From assembly GCA_963693315.1 (NCBI GenBank), contig OY856187.1:382281460-382345459 (forward strand): a stretch of 64,000 bases of DNA. Direction: 5' to 3'. Position 1 is the first letter of the stretch; each line of letters opens with the position of its first letter. The stretch comes from Diogma glabrata. Taxonomy: Eukaryota > Arthropoda > Insecta > Diptera > Cylindrotomidae. This document shows positions 10,909-23,540 of this stretch, piece by piece. The position numbers were made by a program, and so were the translations under genes. The notes beneath the pieces are model-generated. The model did no database searches, was not told the origin of the DNA, and saw only the letters and a list, made by a program, of their open reading frames with translations.

Positions 10909-13224
10909 TTACATTTTTTTTCTGAATTTATTGTTTACAAAACTTTTAATTATATCATCAAAAGAAATCGAATTTGCAATATCAGATTCAATTGACAAAA
11001 CAGCTAAATCGCTTAATCTGCTATTGGACATCGTTGAGCGTAAATAGGTTTTAATTCGTTTTAAACATGAGAACGAACGTTCTGATGAACAATTGCTGAC
11101 AGCCATTGATTGTATATTCTTAAAATAATATCAATATTAGGAAAAATATCAAGCAGATTTTGATCCCAAATCCAATTGCACATATTGTTGATATTTATAT
11201 GTTTTTTATCATCTAATGCCAAATACTCTTTGATGTGCAAAATCTCTTCAACTAGATCATCTGAAACATCTTGTGAATAAACTTCGCATAATTTAAATGC
11301 TTCATTTTTTATTTCCCGATCAGAAAGTTCGCGAAATTTAAAAAAGACGTAGAAAATTTCGAACACTCTGTCGTACGCACATTTTCGACCGTTTAGTTCT
11401 GAAATTAATCGATCGACAATTGTAAAAAATACGTTTATTTTAAAACTATCCTGAGCACCAAACAGGTCTTCATCATCGTTAGTTTCATCAAAATGTCGCT
11501 TTCTTTTTTTGGTTCGCTTTTCGCTTGCAGTGTAGTTTTGAGTACCAACCAGCGCCTTGGCCTCTTCTTCATCCAATGTCTGCATCTTCCTGTTGTAGTT
11601 TTTTACTCACTACATTGATACGATTTAAAATACTACCCCAAAAAACAGTCATGAACGCAGTTTCAAATTTTGTCAATTCCTTGCATAATCCTTCTGCTTC
11701 TGCCTTTGTAACCGTTTTCTCAGAACTGTCGTTCGAAATTGATTTTAGAATATCATGAATTTCTTTCCAAGACATTAATAAACTTTTGCAGGCATCATCT
11801 CTGCATGACCATCTCGAAGTCGAGATCCTCTTTGGTGTTATGTGTACATTGCTGTTTAGCAGTTTTTCCCAACGCATCGTTGAAGCCGAAAAAAAGTTAT
11901 AAATTGCTTGCAAAAATGAAAAATAGTTGGTGGATTCATTACAGCAACTAGCCGCCGCAGTTCCAACTAAATTGAGAGAATGGGCTGCACATGGTATAAA
12001 TTCCGCAAACTTGTTGGCATTTTTAATTCTGGCTTGGAGACCAGTATAAGTGCTTGACATGTTTGCAGCATTATCGTACGACTGACCTCTACAATTTGCT
12101 AAATTAATGTTTAAAGATACCAGGGTGTTAGTTATTGCTGTGTACATTTCTTCAGATTTGTGTCCAGTATTTGGAACAAAAACTAGAAATGCCTCTGTTG
12201 GTGTTCCACATTCTTTAACATATCTCAGAACAATTGATAACTGATCTACATGTGCGATGTCTGGTGTAGAATCAACAATTATAGAAAAATATTTCGCCGC
12301 TTTTATATTAGCAGATATTACTTCTGTGCACTTCTGAGCCATAAGATGAACTATTTCTTCGTACGTTGTGGACGAAAAGTTCTACGGCCATTAAAAAGTT
12401 ACCATTATGACATGATCCTACAACTTCATTAGAACCTCTTAAGGGTAGACCACGACTTGATAACTTTTTGACGATTGCGACAACGCGTTGTAGAACTTGC
12501 GTCCAATAATTTTTTCTCTATCAATTTCTGCATTTAATAAATTAATCAAATTTTTACTTGAAGTCCTTGCCCTCAAAGCAACCACAGATTTTTTGTGATT
12601 TATTGATCGTTCGTGCTGTTCTACGCATTGTTTTAAGTTTTTCCAATCATTAAATCCTTTATCCGTGCAAAAAGATGAACCCAATTTAGATAACAAACAA
12701 GGCCCACAATAAACACTTCTTTTTGATTCAGAGTAGATTATCCATTGGCGACTTGAAACTTCTTCATCCTGAAGCACCCTTTTAAAAATTGTTGAACTCA
12801 AAAAGCGTGTTTGGTCTTTGTAGATTCGTTTTGATTTCTCAAAATCAGAATCTGCGTTTTGAGAATAACCATTTCGCGCAACAAAATCTATCAACTCATC
12901 ATTTACTACCCACTTTGCATGATCTACGTCCAATATAAAAACTTGAGACCGAAAAATTTCCGATAATAATGGTTGATCTTTTTCTTCTCGTTCAACATGA
13001 TTAACTGTAGCATTTTCATTTTCACACAAAGCAGAATTGACACTAGTTTCTGTTTCTTTTGATGTACTAGGTACAGCAAAATCTTCTGGCTCTTCAATAG
13101 GAATAAGTGATTGCGGAACAATTTTGTCAAGATTCTTGGTGAAAAAAATATAAGTTTTTTTGGTTTTTCCAAAGCTTCTTGTTGTTTTTTTTATTTTTCC
13201 TCTGATTTCTTTTTGTATTCCCAT
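10909..13224 (-). pseudogene. hAT transposase with TTF-type zinc finger and DUF4371-like core
   Basis: Read from 13224 downward. The first frame (to 12439) has a basic N-terminus and a TTF-type finger with YCGPCLLS and a later HERSINHKKS. The second (12342-11569) holds the catalytic core: IIVDST for the first Asp and CRGQSYDNAANM for the second. The third (11585-11061) is the helical insertion. The last (11106-10909) carries the C-terminal dimerisation motif SSERSFSCLKRIKTYLRSTM. Frames change near 12500, 12350, 11580 and 11110, so it is a pseudogene unless some breaks are introns; no good splice sites were seen. The family (ZMYM1-like or DUF4371 hAT transposases) cuts and pastes DNA using DDE chemistry. 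The stop at 10909 lies just beyond the LINE insertion site. Confidence 0.85.
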
Positions 13225-13730
13225 CCGCCTAAACGTTTTCTACCATCTGCCATTTCTATTTGTACGTATTCGATCTATGAAGTAAAAAAATAATTGTAAT
13301 ATGGTAGAATCAGACACAGATTAGTATACAAATAAATGTACAAAATATCTTTCAAATTTACACTTTATTCGATATTATTTAAAATAAAAAATAAGCATAT
13401 CGTACTTACTTGTTTGATCTCACACGATTCACTAAATAATTGGCCTGTTTACCATTTACTGCACACTCAAACTATTAATATTATTACGACTATGCAAAAT
13501 CATAACCGAGCACAACAACAAATTAATAAAAGGAATAGTGTTGATATTGTATTCTTAGAACTTGGGTCAACATAAAATAAAATATATCGAAATATCAACG
13601 TAGATTTCTATTCTTGATTTTTGTTAGTTTTTCCTAGAATAATCGAGAAATTAATTAAGAGGGGAGAAGGTAACTGCAATTATCGAATTGTGAGTTGGGC
13701 CAGTTCGAACCCAAATAGATTAAAATTTGT
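13225..13730. other. hAT 5' untranslated DNA, no gene
   Basis: This is AT-rich sequence between the transposase start and the nested inverted-repeat element, with no credible frame. Confidence 0.5.
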
Positions 13731-16485
13731 TGCTCAACATTTTTGATTTTCTTAATTTTTTTACCAGTTATTACCCAATACTAGGTGAGTTCAAAACTGT
13801 AATAAAAAATTTTTTAGGCTCATGCTTTTTTGGTGGCCATTTTTAGGTTGCTTCATAACCATTTTTCGGCCAAAAACGAGTTTTCTGTAAATGTTTCTAA
13901 CTCTGTTAATTTTACACAATCAAGACAAAATAAAAATCAAAATGATCAGAAAGATGCTCTATACTTTTTATCCTTACATAATATTACCTAAGTAGTAATT
14001 AAAGTGTAGAAAAAAAATCACAACTATAAATTGAAAATTGGCTTAAAATGGGAGTTTTAGTGCTGTAAAATTATTAAAAGGAAAAATGACTCACCTCTAC
14101 TTTTTTACTTCCATAGATTTATTATAGGACTACTTGCTATAAAAGTTTCAAGCTTGAGAACTGTGTACTTTTGTTTATATAATATTCGAAAAATTCCCAA
14201 AATTGCAATTTGACAATATTTAGAGTAGAATATCTCAAAAGGGACAAAGTGAAAAAAGATATAAAATTAATACAGATAACACCTTTGTATGACATAAACA
14301 TACGATAAAAATTTGGTGACTGAGCCTCAACTAGCTATAGAGTTATAGTGCATCAAAGTTGGCCAAAAATTACGTTATACGCACACAAAATTTTAATGGT
14401 AAAGATTCGCATTGTAACTTAAAATACAAAATTTTACTGAAACTAAGTGTGTTACACAAAAATAAGTTGTACATGTACATTATTTCATCAAATACTATGA
14501 CAAATTTATAATTCCCGCAAAGCATTGAAGAGTGTTGAAATTTCGGTGCAGAGTTTTTCTGTTATGTTGTGTGTTCTGCCCGAAACCGTTTTTAGTTCTG
14601 TGAAAGTAATCTTCCTCAAAACTTTATTTACTGGAACCCACACTATGTCTTTTTTAGATAGCTAGAAGGCAGTTTTAGCGCCAGGTGAATAAAAAAAATG
14701 AGCTAATAGATCATTATTTTAATCACTCTTTTCTTTAGCTTATAAAATATTATAGTTTATTTTCTTTGTCATGCTATTCAATTTTTGGTTAATGTAGGAT
14801 ACATATTTTGTGCTAATTTTTACTGCTTAAATTGAAATTATTGAATGACACAAACATTTTGTTGCTACTATATCATATATATAATACAGAAGAAACGAAA
14901 AAGCGTAGCCATATCTTAGAGAAAGTGCGGTGCGGAGAGAATGCGGGAAAAAGAAGAGTCTAGAGAATATAAAAAAATTAAACGATTAAAAAAAATAAAC
15001 AAAATACGAAATTTAAATTTTAATATTTTCAATTTAGTTTATGCTTTGCTTGTGGAGTGGATAGACGTATTATTTTGGATTTAATTTATTTCAGGCTTAA
15101 AAAAATATTTCTTTTAAAATTTCAGCTGTGTTCAATTCATTTTTCACTTTCTTTTTTTCGGAAAATTAAAAATGAAATTCATGCATAGGGAAAGATTTAA
15201 AAAAAATAGTTTTAAAATTCCTTTCTTCTGCATCTTAACTTTTATTTTAGTCATAATTTTCTTTGTTTTTAAATATTTTCTATTGATTAGAAATTAAAGA
15301 AACAATTCATAAAATTGATTTGTTCTTTTTTTGCAAAACAAGATTGAAAAATATTTCAATATTTCAGCCGTGTTCGATTTGACTGAAATAACTGAATTAT
15401 CTGAAAAGAATATATTAAGCATAATATGTAAAATGTATTTTTGCTAAACGTTTAAAAAACGTTTCGATGTTATTGTCGATGTAGTGGGTTGTGAGAATGG
15501 TTCGGAGATCCACGCGGACCCTATATTTATTTTTTATTGTTTTTGTCTATTTTTATAGAACATTAAAATTAATTTCTTTTTATTCATAAAAATTCTACTA
15601 ACGGCATTTAAATATTTCGATAAAGTAGTGTTTAAATATTATTGCTATAATGCCTTTTAGCCGTTTCGTTCAAATTTATATCATTTTGATATTAATACGA
15701 AAATTAATTATTTATATGACAGATAGTGCTAAAACTCATATAATATTTGTTTGTTAGCATCATTAGCAACTAGCGTACCCCCTAGTATTAGGCAAGTGGA
15801 TTTTTACCATTAATTGCTGTTAAATTTTGTGTGTGTATAATGCAATTTTTGGGCAACTTCGATGCACTATAACTTTGAAACCAGTTGACTCTCAGTCACC
15901 AAATTTTTATCACATGTTTATGTCATGTCAAAGGTGTTATCTGTATTAATTTTATAATTTTTCACTATGTCCCTTTTGAGATATTCTACTCTAAATATTG
16001 CCAAAATGCAATTTCGGGCATTTTTGGAAAATTATATAAAAAAAAGTACACAGTTCTCAAGCTTGAAACTATTACAGCAAGTAGTCCTATAATAAATCTA
16101 TGCAAAAAAAATTAGGGGTGAGACATTCTTCCTTTTAATAATTTTACAGCACTAAAACGCCCATTTTAAGCCAATTTTCAATTTATGGTTATGATTTTTT
16201 TTCTTCACTTTAATTACTACTTAGGTAATATTATATAAGGATAAAAAGAATAAGGCATCTTTTTGATTATTTTGATTTTTATTTTGTCTTGATATCTGTA
16301 AAATTAACAAAGTTAGAAACATTTACAAAAAACTCGTTTTCGGCCGATAAATGGTTATAAAGCAACCTAAAAATGGTCACCATAAAACAATGTGTGAGTC
16401 AAAAAAATTTTAATTATTGTTTTGAACTCACATAGCATTGGGGAATTCCTGGTAAAAAAATTAAGAAAATCAAAAATGTTGAGCA
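13731..16485. mobile_element. Long inverted-repeat element nested in the hAT transposon
   Basis: About 670 bp at 13731-14402 is the reverse complement of about 15808-16485. The outer ends are TGCTCAACATTTTTGATTTT and its inverse. Matching internal blocks include ACTAAAACNCCCATTTTAAG-type sequence near 16150 and its partner near 14045. The spacer of about 1.4 kb has no open frame with similarity I can recognise. This looks like a non-autonomous foldback or TIR element. A GGG...CCC pair lies about 42 bp outside each arm but is otherwise unlike, so the true ends and any target duplication are uncertain. Confidence 0.8.
14963..15075 (+). repeat. Dispersed repeat, copy 1 of 2
   Basis: This segment runs from GAGAATATAAAAAAATTAAA to GGAGTGGATAGACGTATTAT. 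The same order of blocks recurs at 19751-19911, which has extra A-rich sequence in the middle. Here it sits in the spacer of the nested inverted-repeat element. Confidence 0.7.
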
Positions 16486-16838
16486 GCATGGCCTGGGTGA
16501 TTTGTCAATCCATTGACCCAATAATATTATATTTATAAATCACACTGAACTTTTAAATTTAAACTGCACACTTAGTAAGTAGTGTTTGTTTATTTGATGA
16601 AAAAACTGTAGAGCACGCTGCCGCTATATTTCGAGTATAGAGATAAGAAATTTTGCGAATTTGATTGATTTAATCTGGATACTCTGTTTATAGGGGCCGA
16701 CGGCTCTCGCCGCCGCAAAAAAATTTCTGTTTTGAAAAATTTGTATATGCTAAAAATTTCCGCACAAAAATTTGCCGCCTACGAAAATTTGCCGCCGTAG
16801 GATACAGCCTAGCTAGCCTGTTTAGAAATCCGCCACTG

Positions 16839-17690
16839 AGTTGTATGGTAGACCCACCGCCACTTTGATTAATGTGTCCCAAAAGATGATAATTATCTTA
16901 TCAAACTATTTGGAACCCTTTTCATAAGTTTCATCATAATCACTTCATTATTGTAGGCTGTAGTGTGCATAAAGACACTGAAAAAACTTAAAAAAAAAAA
17001 ACAACAAAAATTTTTTACCGGAAGTGAAAAACCGGAAAATGGAATGCAGAACTGTTGTGAAATAACTAAATACTTATGAAATAACTAAATACGCACTAAA
17101 TACTCTTGTACCATGTTTGATTCAATTCAATTATCAGGTACAGATGTTATAGAACTTTCAAAAAAACAGGTGCTCCAGGGACCCCACACTATTTTGTTCT
17201 CTATCGCTCAAAAACTAATCAGTTCCTTGTCATAGATGTTTGCATCTTTTTCCAAAGTGTCATCAAAATTCATTCACGAATGAATGTTTTATGCTCCCAA
17301 CAAACATAAAAACATTGTGGAAAAAACAACCTGTTGTATGGTGGACCCCCAACCCCTTTAACCCCAAAAGCTTTTACCAACGTTTCATGAAAATCGATCG
17401 GTAATTGTAGGCTACAACACCTGGAAAAAAACTTTTTAACCGGAAGTGACAAACCGGAAGTTGGTATGCAGAAATATTGGAAACTGTACTAAAACCATAA
17501 ATACTAAGTTTCAGTAAGATCATAGCCCGGGATTAGAAGTTATTCAAGATTTAAACTTAGAGGTTTTCGGAAGATCCCCGCCATTTTGTCAAAATTTGAA
17601 ATGAATCCAGATCTTCCGTTTTCAAGTGAATTTGTATCATTTGCAAGTTTCATCAAGATCCTATGCAGATAGTACACCCACCCAATATTT
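16839..17690 (+). repeat. 620-bp repeat array, copy 1, right part
   Basis: The array continues after the hAT element from the duplicated AGTTGTAT. Unit boundaries with GAAGTGAAAAACCGG or GAAGTGACAAACCGG lie at about 17020 and 17437. The last part matches 33753-34000, ending near CACCCACCCA. The whole copy 1 has about two fewer units than copy 2. Confidence 0.85.
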
Positions 17691-19194
17691 CTGATGATAT
17701 TTTGAAAAAAAAATTCTTCGAAACTCGTAAAAACAAATATGACGAAGAAGTACTAATTTTGTTTTTTTCTCTTCACAATTATAATTTTTTTTTTCTTTTT
17801 ATTCGATAGCAGAAGAAAATTAGTATTTTTTTCGTTATACTTATTATATATGTCTATACCAAAAATACTTATTTTAGGGGACGTCTGGGGACGTTTAATT
17901 GTATTTTAAACTCAGTGGACGCAAGAAGTTTAACTGTTGCATAAGTATAAAAAAAATTGTACGATTTTGGATTGTATTACATTTGCCATCAAACAGTTGC
18001 GGCAATTGTTACGAAACTGTTGTCTCCGTAAAAACTTATTTGTCCGGAAAAAACTTTCTTTTGCATGAATCAACGTGATCAATACAACTTATAGTCTTTT
18101 TATTCATATCTTAATCAACCCTGTTTGGAATGATTATGTTTTCATCGATTGCTGTCTCATTTCGATATGTTGTTGATTCATATTTTTTTTGTTATATGTA
18201 CAATGTACATGGACATTTTGTATTTAAAAGACAGTTCGTGAATACTCAAACACTCAAGATGAGGCAAATTTTTTTTTTGTGATTTAAAATTTCTTTAAGA
18301 TAGTGTTGAGGTTCGTTTAATTTTTTCTAAATTAACTTACTAGTAAAATTTGTAGTTTAATTAAAATTGAAAATAATAAATAAATTTAGTTAAATCATTA
18401 GTAAAATTTATTTACTTAAATTAATAGTGAAATTTATTTAATTGAATTAAAATTTTAATTGCGTTAAAATAATTAGAACAAAATTTATTTGTTTGTAGTT
18501 AAATCAAAATTTAATTTGTTTTGTTTTGTAAATGGAAGTCGTTCGTAAAAACTGAACTTTTAGAAAAATTTACTTAGTACAACTTGAACTTTTAGAAATT
18601 TTTATTCGTTCTAGTGAAATGCGATAAAATTATCGTTGTGAATTAAAAAAAATTGCTCTATAATGGGGAAAAGTGCCTGACTGTTTAATTGCAGAGAGAC
18701 AACTTTTTAACATTTACGGATAGCTGTAGATTAAAACATATATTTTCAAATGCTTGGTAGTTATAAAGGAACTAGGTAAAACCAATATTATCAGTGTTAA
18801 TGTGAGAATTAGATTTAATCTTTAGTTAGTATGATCGGCTGAATCAGCGTGGGCATGAGGAGTTGGATTCGATGCAATTGTTGTTTGAGTGCAACTTTTA
18901 TTTAATCTTTCTTAAATGTAATACTCGTATAGTTATATTGGTGTATGTATGATGATCTCGGTTTTTTGGCCGTAGGGGTCGTTAGAGTGCCTGCTTTTTG
19001 TTTCCGCTTATTTAATTCCGTTTACACAGTCTCATTTGCGTGCATATCTGATTATTTGTACCGAACTGGAGGAATTACTTCATGGACACACATGGCTGAA
19101 GCTTGCTGGAACAAAACCTCTCTTGGCACATAGTCTTCCGTTTGCTTTCTGTTAGTGACTTCACTCGTTGTGTTCGTGTAATGAACGACCTTGA
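17691..19194. other. AT-rich sequence without recognised gene
   Basis: Low-complexity TTTAATT/AAATTAA tracts occupy about 18300-18500. The 62-codon frame at 18945-19133 has no recognisable features. Nothing else could be supported. Confidence 0.5.
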
Positions 19195-19708
19195 ATGCTT
19201 GTTGCAAATTTTGTTTGGTCAGCAAACGTTAAAAATAAATGTTTTGTAGTACTAAAATCAACTTTGTGTTCTGAAATTATAAATCTATCAAATGCAATTG
19301 ATGGCAAAGTTATTAACAACTTGCAACCGGCTTACATAGAAAAATTGATGCTAGAAAGCCCTTTGGATGAAAAATATTTGATCAAATTAATGACATTTTA
19401 TAATAATAAAGAAGTCGATAATGACAAAGTTGAAGGTGAAGTTCAGCTATTAACATCTGATTTATTTCGCGAGGAAGGGAACAACACATTCTTATATTCA
19501 TAATCCTGACATGGCACGTGCATTAAAATTTCAACGTAATTATAAGTTTTGTGTTGCTGGACCTCATCTGTTTCTCATTTTAACAGCCAACATTAACTCA
19601 AAAGGTGACATTTTGGTATGCATCCGTAAACTTATACCAATTCACTTGGTTATTGGAACGAAGTTCCTTATCGCGCGTTGCGAAAAGAGGCTAGACGGAA
19701 AAAAATAA
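19195..19708 (+). pseudogene. Unrecognised broken reading frame
   Basis: A frame of 102 codons at 19195-19503, acidic and with codon use less AT-biased than its surroundings, is followed by another of 65 codons at 19511-19708 in a different frame. The two may be parts of one protein joined by a frameshift near 19490. The first contains a charged segment with SPLDEKYLIKLMTFYNN. I do not recognise the family. Next to it lie a dispersed repeat and a minisatellite, so it is probably a remnant of a mobile element, but function is unknown. Confidence 0.35.
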
Positions 19709-19750
19709 GACCAAAAAAAAAGTTGTAACGACACTTTTTGTTGAATATAA

Positions 19751-19911
19751 AAGAGAATATAAAAAAATTAATATAAAAAAATTAAACGATTAAAAAAAAA
19801 ACACGAAACAACAAACGAAACGAAAAAAGAAATGAAATGAGATTTAAATTTTAATATTTTCTTTGAATTTAGTTTATGGTTTGCTTGAGGAGTGGATAGA
19901 CGTATTATTTT
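19751..19911 (+). repeat. Dispersed repeat, copy 2 of 2
   Basis: The start and end match 14963-15075, but an insertion of about 45 bp of A-rich sequence lies between them. Confidence 0.7.
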
Positions 19912-19947
19912 TCTTTGTTTTTTGTAAATTTTATACCAAGTCGTAAA

Positions 19948-20376
19948 CAAAGTTGTATACAACTTGGATTGCCAATTTATATACAACTTGGAATGCCAAT
20001 TTATATACAACTTTGTATACAACCTTGTATACAACTTTGTATACAACTTTCTATACAACTTGGTATAAAACTTTTTATACAACTTTGTGTACAACTTTGT
20101 ATAAAACTTTGTATACAACTTTGTATACAACTTTGTCTAAAACTTTGTATACAACTATGTATACAACTATGTATACAACTTTGTAAACAACTTTGTATAC
20201 AACTTTGTATACAACTTTGTATACAACTTTGTAAACAACTTTGTATACAACTTTTAATACAACTTTGTATACAACTTTGAATACAACTTTGAATAAAACT
20301 TTGAATACAACTTTGAATACAATTTTGTACATAAATTTGTATACAAGTTTGCATACAACATTGTTCCCAGTGTTCC
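19948..20376. repeat. 12-bp minisatellite, unit ACAACTTTGTAT
   Basis: More than 30 tandem copies of TATACAACTTTG and close variants are present. Because 12 is a multiple of 3, all frames stay open and give periodic peptides (for example repeats of IQLC or YTTL). These are products of the repeat and not genes. The outer units are more diverged (GGATTGCCAATTTA spacers at the left), as expected for older array edges. Confidence 0.95.
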
Positions 20377-20539
20377 CATTGTTCATTGTATACAAATTTA
20401 TATAATCTTCAATAATCTTCACAAAGTTGTATAATCTTCACTAATTAATCGAAAGGAACTTCGTTCCATCCGGGTGTCCCTTGACACCTCTCTTTTTTTT
20501 CATATTTTTGCCAATGCTTGAATAACTGTTCTAATAATT

Positions 20540-21010
20540 CCTTTAACCGAATGACAACGGACAGTTGGAACACCAATCCTGTGAAATATGACACTTGTCA
20601 GTATGAGAGTGAGATTCCTTCTCTCTTACAGTATTTGATAAACACGGCGAGCGAAAAGTTCCTCCATTTTCTGGTTCAGGAAACCAAGTAATTGAATTTG
20701 TTTTTGTGATGATTGTTTAATAAGTCCATTCTTTACCTTGTAAACTCCACATAATCTATTTTCCTGGACAAACACGTGTTTCTGTTATATTCTGTTATAT
20801 TCAAAACCATTGTTAATTTGTTTATGGCTTCGTGTATGGTTTCAACTAACATTATTGACTCATCTAAATAAACAAATATAAATCCTTTACTACATGATTC
20901 ATCAAACACCCGGTCTACGAGCCCCATAAATGCTGATAGACTGTTGCACAAAACTATTGGGGCTCTCAAAATTTCATACTGCCCGTGTTCGGGTAATGAA
21001 CCAAATCAAT
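20540..21010 (-). pseudogene. Ty3/gypsy reverse transcriptase remnant
   Basis: The minus strand reads a decayed RT palm. A PEHGQYE-like stretch and RAPIVLCNSLSAFMGL correspond to the usual MPFGLxNAPxxFxxLM box. FIFVYLDES occupies the place of the YLDDI catalytic box, with one catalytic Asp changed to Glu. A following segment resembles the region leading to FLG. The open part is 20969-20733, and homology continues in broken frames to about 20600. It is a short fragment without LTRs. It differs from the gypsy family at 23.5-30.5 kb, which has YIDD. Confidence 0.65.
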
Positions 21011-23475
21011 TACTATTCATTACAATAAGGTGCCCAAGGTAACCTCTTATCACTTGTGGACTGTATCTTCTAACCTGCACCACTATTAATTATTTTTATT
21101 TCAAATTGTTTAATTTATACAATAAATTAATCCCAACTTATAGGCCGCATGGTGCCAAGAATGAAGTGTATTGTTGATATATAATTATCTGATGATGCCA
21201 TCCATTCAACTGCAAGCCAATCTAAATGAATTAAATTTATTTGTTATTTTTGTAAATAAAAAATTTGTTTCTATAACTTAAAAATTATTCATTATTCGAA
21301 GAGGAGGTCTACTCTTGGTGTGCCCAATTATGATTTTTTCTTTATCTTGATTAACATTTTGGCACACCTTTTCAATTTTTTTGATAATAAAAAATGAATC
21401 ACAAACATAAACAAACCTTGAGGCTGATACACATAAACAGTAAGTGTCGTATGTGAACAACTGGGAATTATTTACCGGTAAGAACACAGTTCTAAAGATT
21501 AGATTACAGGAGCTGAACCCTGGTTAGGTTTCACTCTTTACAACCACCAAGATTACTGGCTTAGTATCGTGGAATTTTCCCTATAGAAGCCCGTCTAACG
21601 ACGCCCATGCATAAATAATAATAGTTCAATCAGATGTAGTAATGAAAATATTCTAAATTAGGTTTAATACAACTGTTTGTGTTTTGCGTTTCAGAAGCAA
21701 ACAATAAATTAATTACATAAAAAGATATTTATTACTGGAAATAAGAATAATTTTATAAGAATAACAGTTTATCTGGTTATTATTTAAGGAACAGCAATCC
21801 TGCAATCTTAATTAGAAAAACCTTGGCTATTTAACTATTTATTTTTTTTTGGTTAAAATAATGACAACAACAATCAATCAGCCGTTAATGAACCTTAATG
21901 GATACCGGAAAATAAAACCAGAGAGGCTCAAGTTAATGAATCAACAACTAATTAAATAAAAACTGATTGAGTGGCATATTTTTTATTTTTGTGCCGAGAA
22001 CAAATCTATTAAAAAGTTAAAATTTCTATATCCGAACATCGTCATTGATCTATTTCCTATTGGAGCTAATTCATTTTTCAGTTTACAATTTCAGATAAGA
22101 GTTAAAATTCTTTGTCTTGAACTTGAATCCTTTGTCGGAACTTTGTCTTGACAATTGTAGCTGTAGCGTATTTTCCAATGACAAAGACGTTCAAATAACT
22201 AATTCTAATTGCAAGTTATGATAAGTGAAACCTTAACAGATTTGTATTTATTAATTACAAGATCGCAATCATTTGATTATTTTATTTTAATTTTTATTAA
22301 TACATTGAGGGGAAATGACATAAGGTCGATTCCAATAAAATATCAGCTGTACTTTAACCTGATCTGTCGTTAACGCAGATCTAATAGTTTTTGAGTTTTT
22401 TTTAACAATTCTAAAAGATACCTTTTTAGCAAAGATATTAATTTTCAAACTGCATCTCAGTTAAATGTTTTAGTTTTACAATTGAAATATTTGACCATAT
22501 GCACATTTTTTAAAATTAATATCTTAGTAGAAGTAAGACATGTTTATGTTAATTTCAGACATACATACGAAAGCCTAATCTGTATTCTATAACAAAATTG
22601 TTTATTCAGCACAAAATTTTAGATTAAAATTATTAAATTATTTCTATTTCCCAGTTTTTTTCTTCTGAGCAATCATAATCTGAAAAATAATTCGTTCTCT
22701 ATTTTATAGGCAGTAATTATTTCAAAAAGGAACAGTTTTGTTTTTGAATCAGTCGTTTTTTTGTATCGTTCGTTCATTTTGAATCGGTTACAACGAACGT
22801 AAGCAAAAAACTATATTTAGCAAAAGCATTTTTTTAGATCGGACGTTAACTTAAATTTTTCTCAAACATAACAAAAATTAACAAAAAAACTTAAATTCTT
22901 TTCAATTTTCTATAAATAGACAAAAACATATGGAAAGTAAAAATAATATGAGACGGTCTTCTGAGAAGTGTCAGATGTACTTGTAAGAAATATTTTGAAT
23001 AATTATGTTTTTGCAAACAAGTGGGTTTGAGAAGTTGTTGAAATTATTAGGCGAACTATTGCTATGCGTATATTACTATAGGTAAAGAGAAATGGAAGTG
23101 CAACTGACACAGAACATCTTGTCCATTACAGGACAGGACGAAAAGAGAAAGTCTGGCTGACTACATTCAGACTACTGCGAATCATAACAACCAACAAGCG
23201 AAATGGGAACCGGGCTCAAACCCTAACCCCAAGAGATTTGGATTCGAGCCCCGAAATAAAGACTCCGACAACCCCAAACTAAAGACTCACAGGTTCTATC
23301 GACAGCTCCAGCTAGACAAGACAAACCAACTAAAAGCACAAAAAAAAAACATGAGAAGAAAACGAAAAAACCAAAAAGCAACAAAATCGAAGGTAAAAAA
23401 ATCAATTTAACTACAACATAATAAAGAAAAAAAGAAGTTTTGGAAGAGCGTTGCGTTGCAGTGAAATTGATGGAT
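21011..23475. other. AT-rich sequence without recognised gene
   Basis: No gene could be supported. The stretch 22980-23115 is repeated at 35257-35420. The 88-codon minus frame at 23223-23489 runs into the LTR and is not credible. Confidence 0.5.
22980..23115 (+). repeat. Dispersed repeat, partner at 35257-35420
   Basis: Shared blocks are AATAATTATGTTTTTGCAAA, CAAGTGG followed by GAGAAGTTGTTG, and GTATATTACTA followed by GGTAAAGAGAAA, in the same order and orientation in both copies. Confidence 0.75.
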
Positions 23476-23540
23476 TGTAGCGGCAACACTCGGCGAAATC
23501 AAACCAAAACATAAAAATATTAAAAACGACAACACAATCA

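Larger units (their letters stand above)
8572..16838 (-). mobile_element. hAT DNA transposon, 8,267 bp, with nested insertions
   Basis: The ends are CAGTGGCGGATTT and its inverse, and the flanks carry an exact 8-bp duplication AGTTGTAT (8564-8571 and 16839-16846) inside a repeat whose uninterrupted form is seen at 31870-31890. Subterminal DNA at both ends repeats TTGCCGCC in the same direction. CAG-type TIRs and 8-bp target duplications are hAT hallmarks. The transposase lies on the minus strand at 10909-13224. The element is enlarged by a LINE (8862-10858) and a long inverted-repeat element (13731-16485). Without these it would be about 3.5 kb, a usual hAT size. Confidence 0.93.

Noticed and set aside
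15885..16115. 76-codon frame in the inverted-repeat arm
   Set aside because: AT-rich and not conserved in the opposite arm.
16688..16882. 64-codon minus-strand frame at the hAT end
   Set aside because: It spans the TIR and target duplication, which are non-coding.
19768..20422. Several frames of 77-121 codons on both strands
   Set aside because: All are periodic products of the 12-bp minisatellite.
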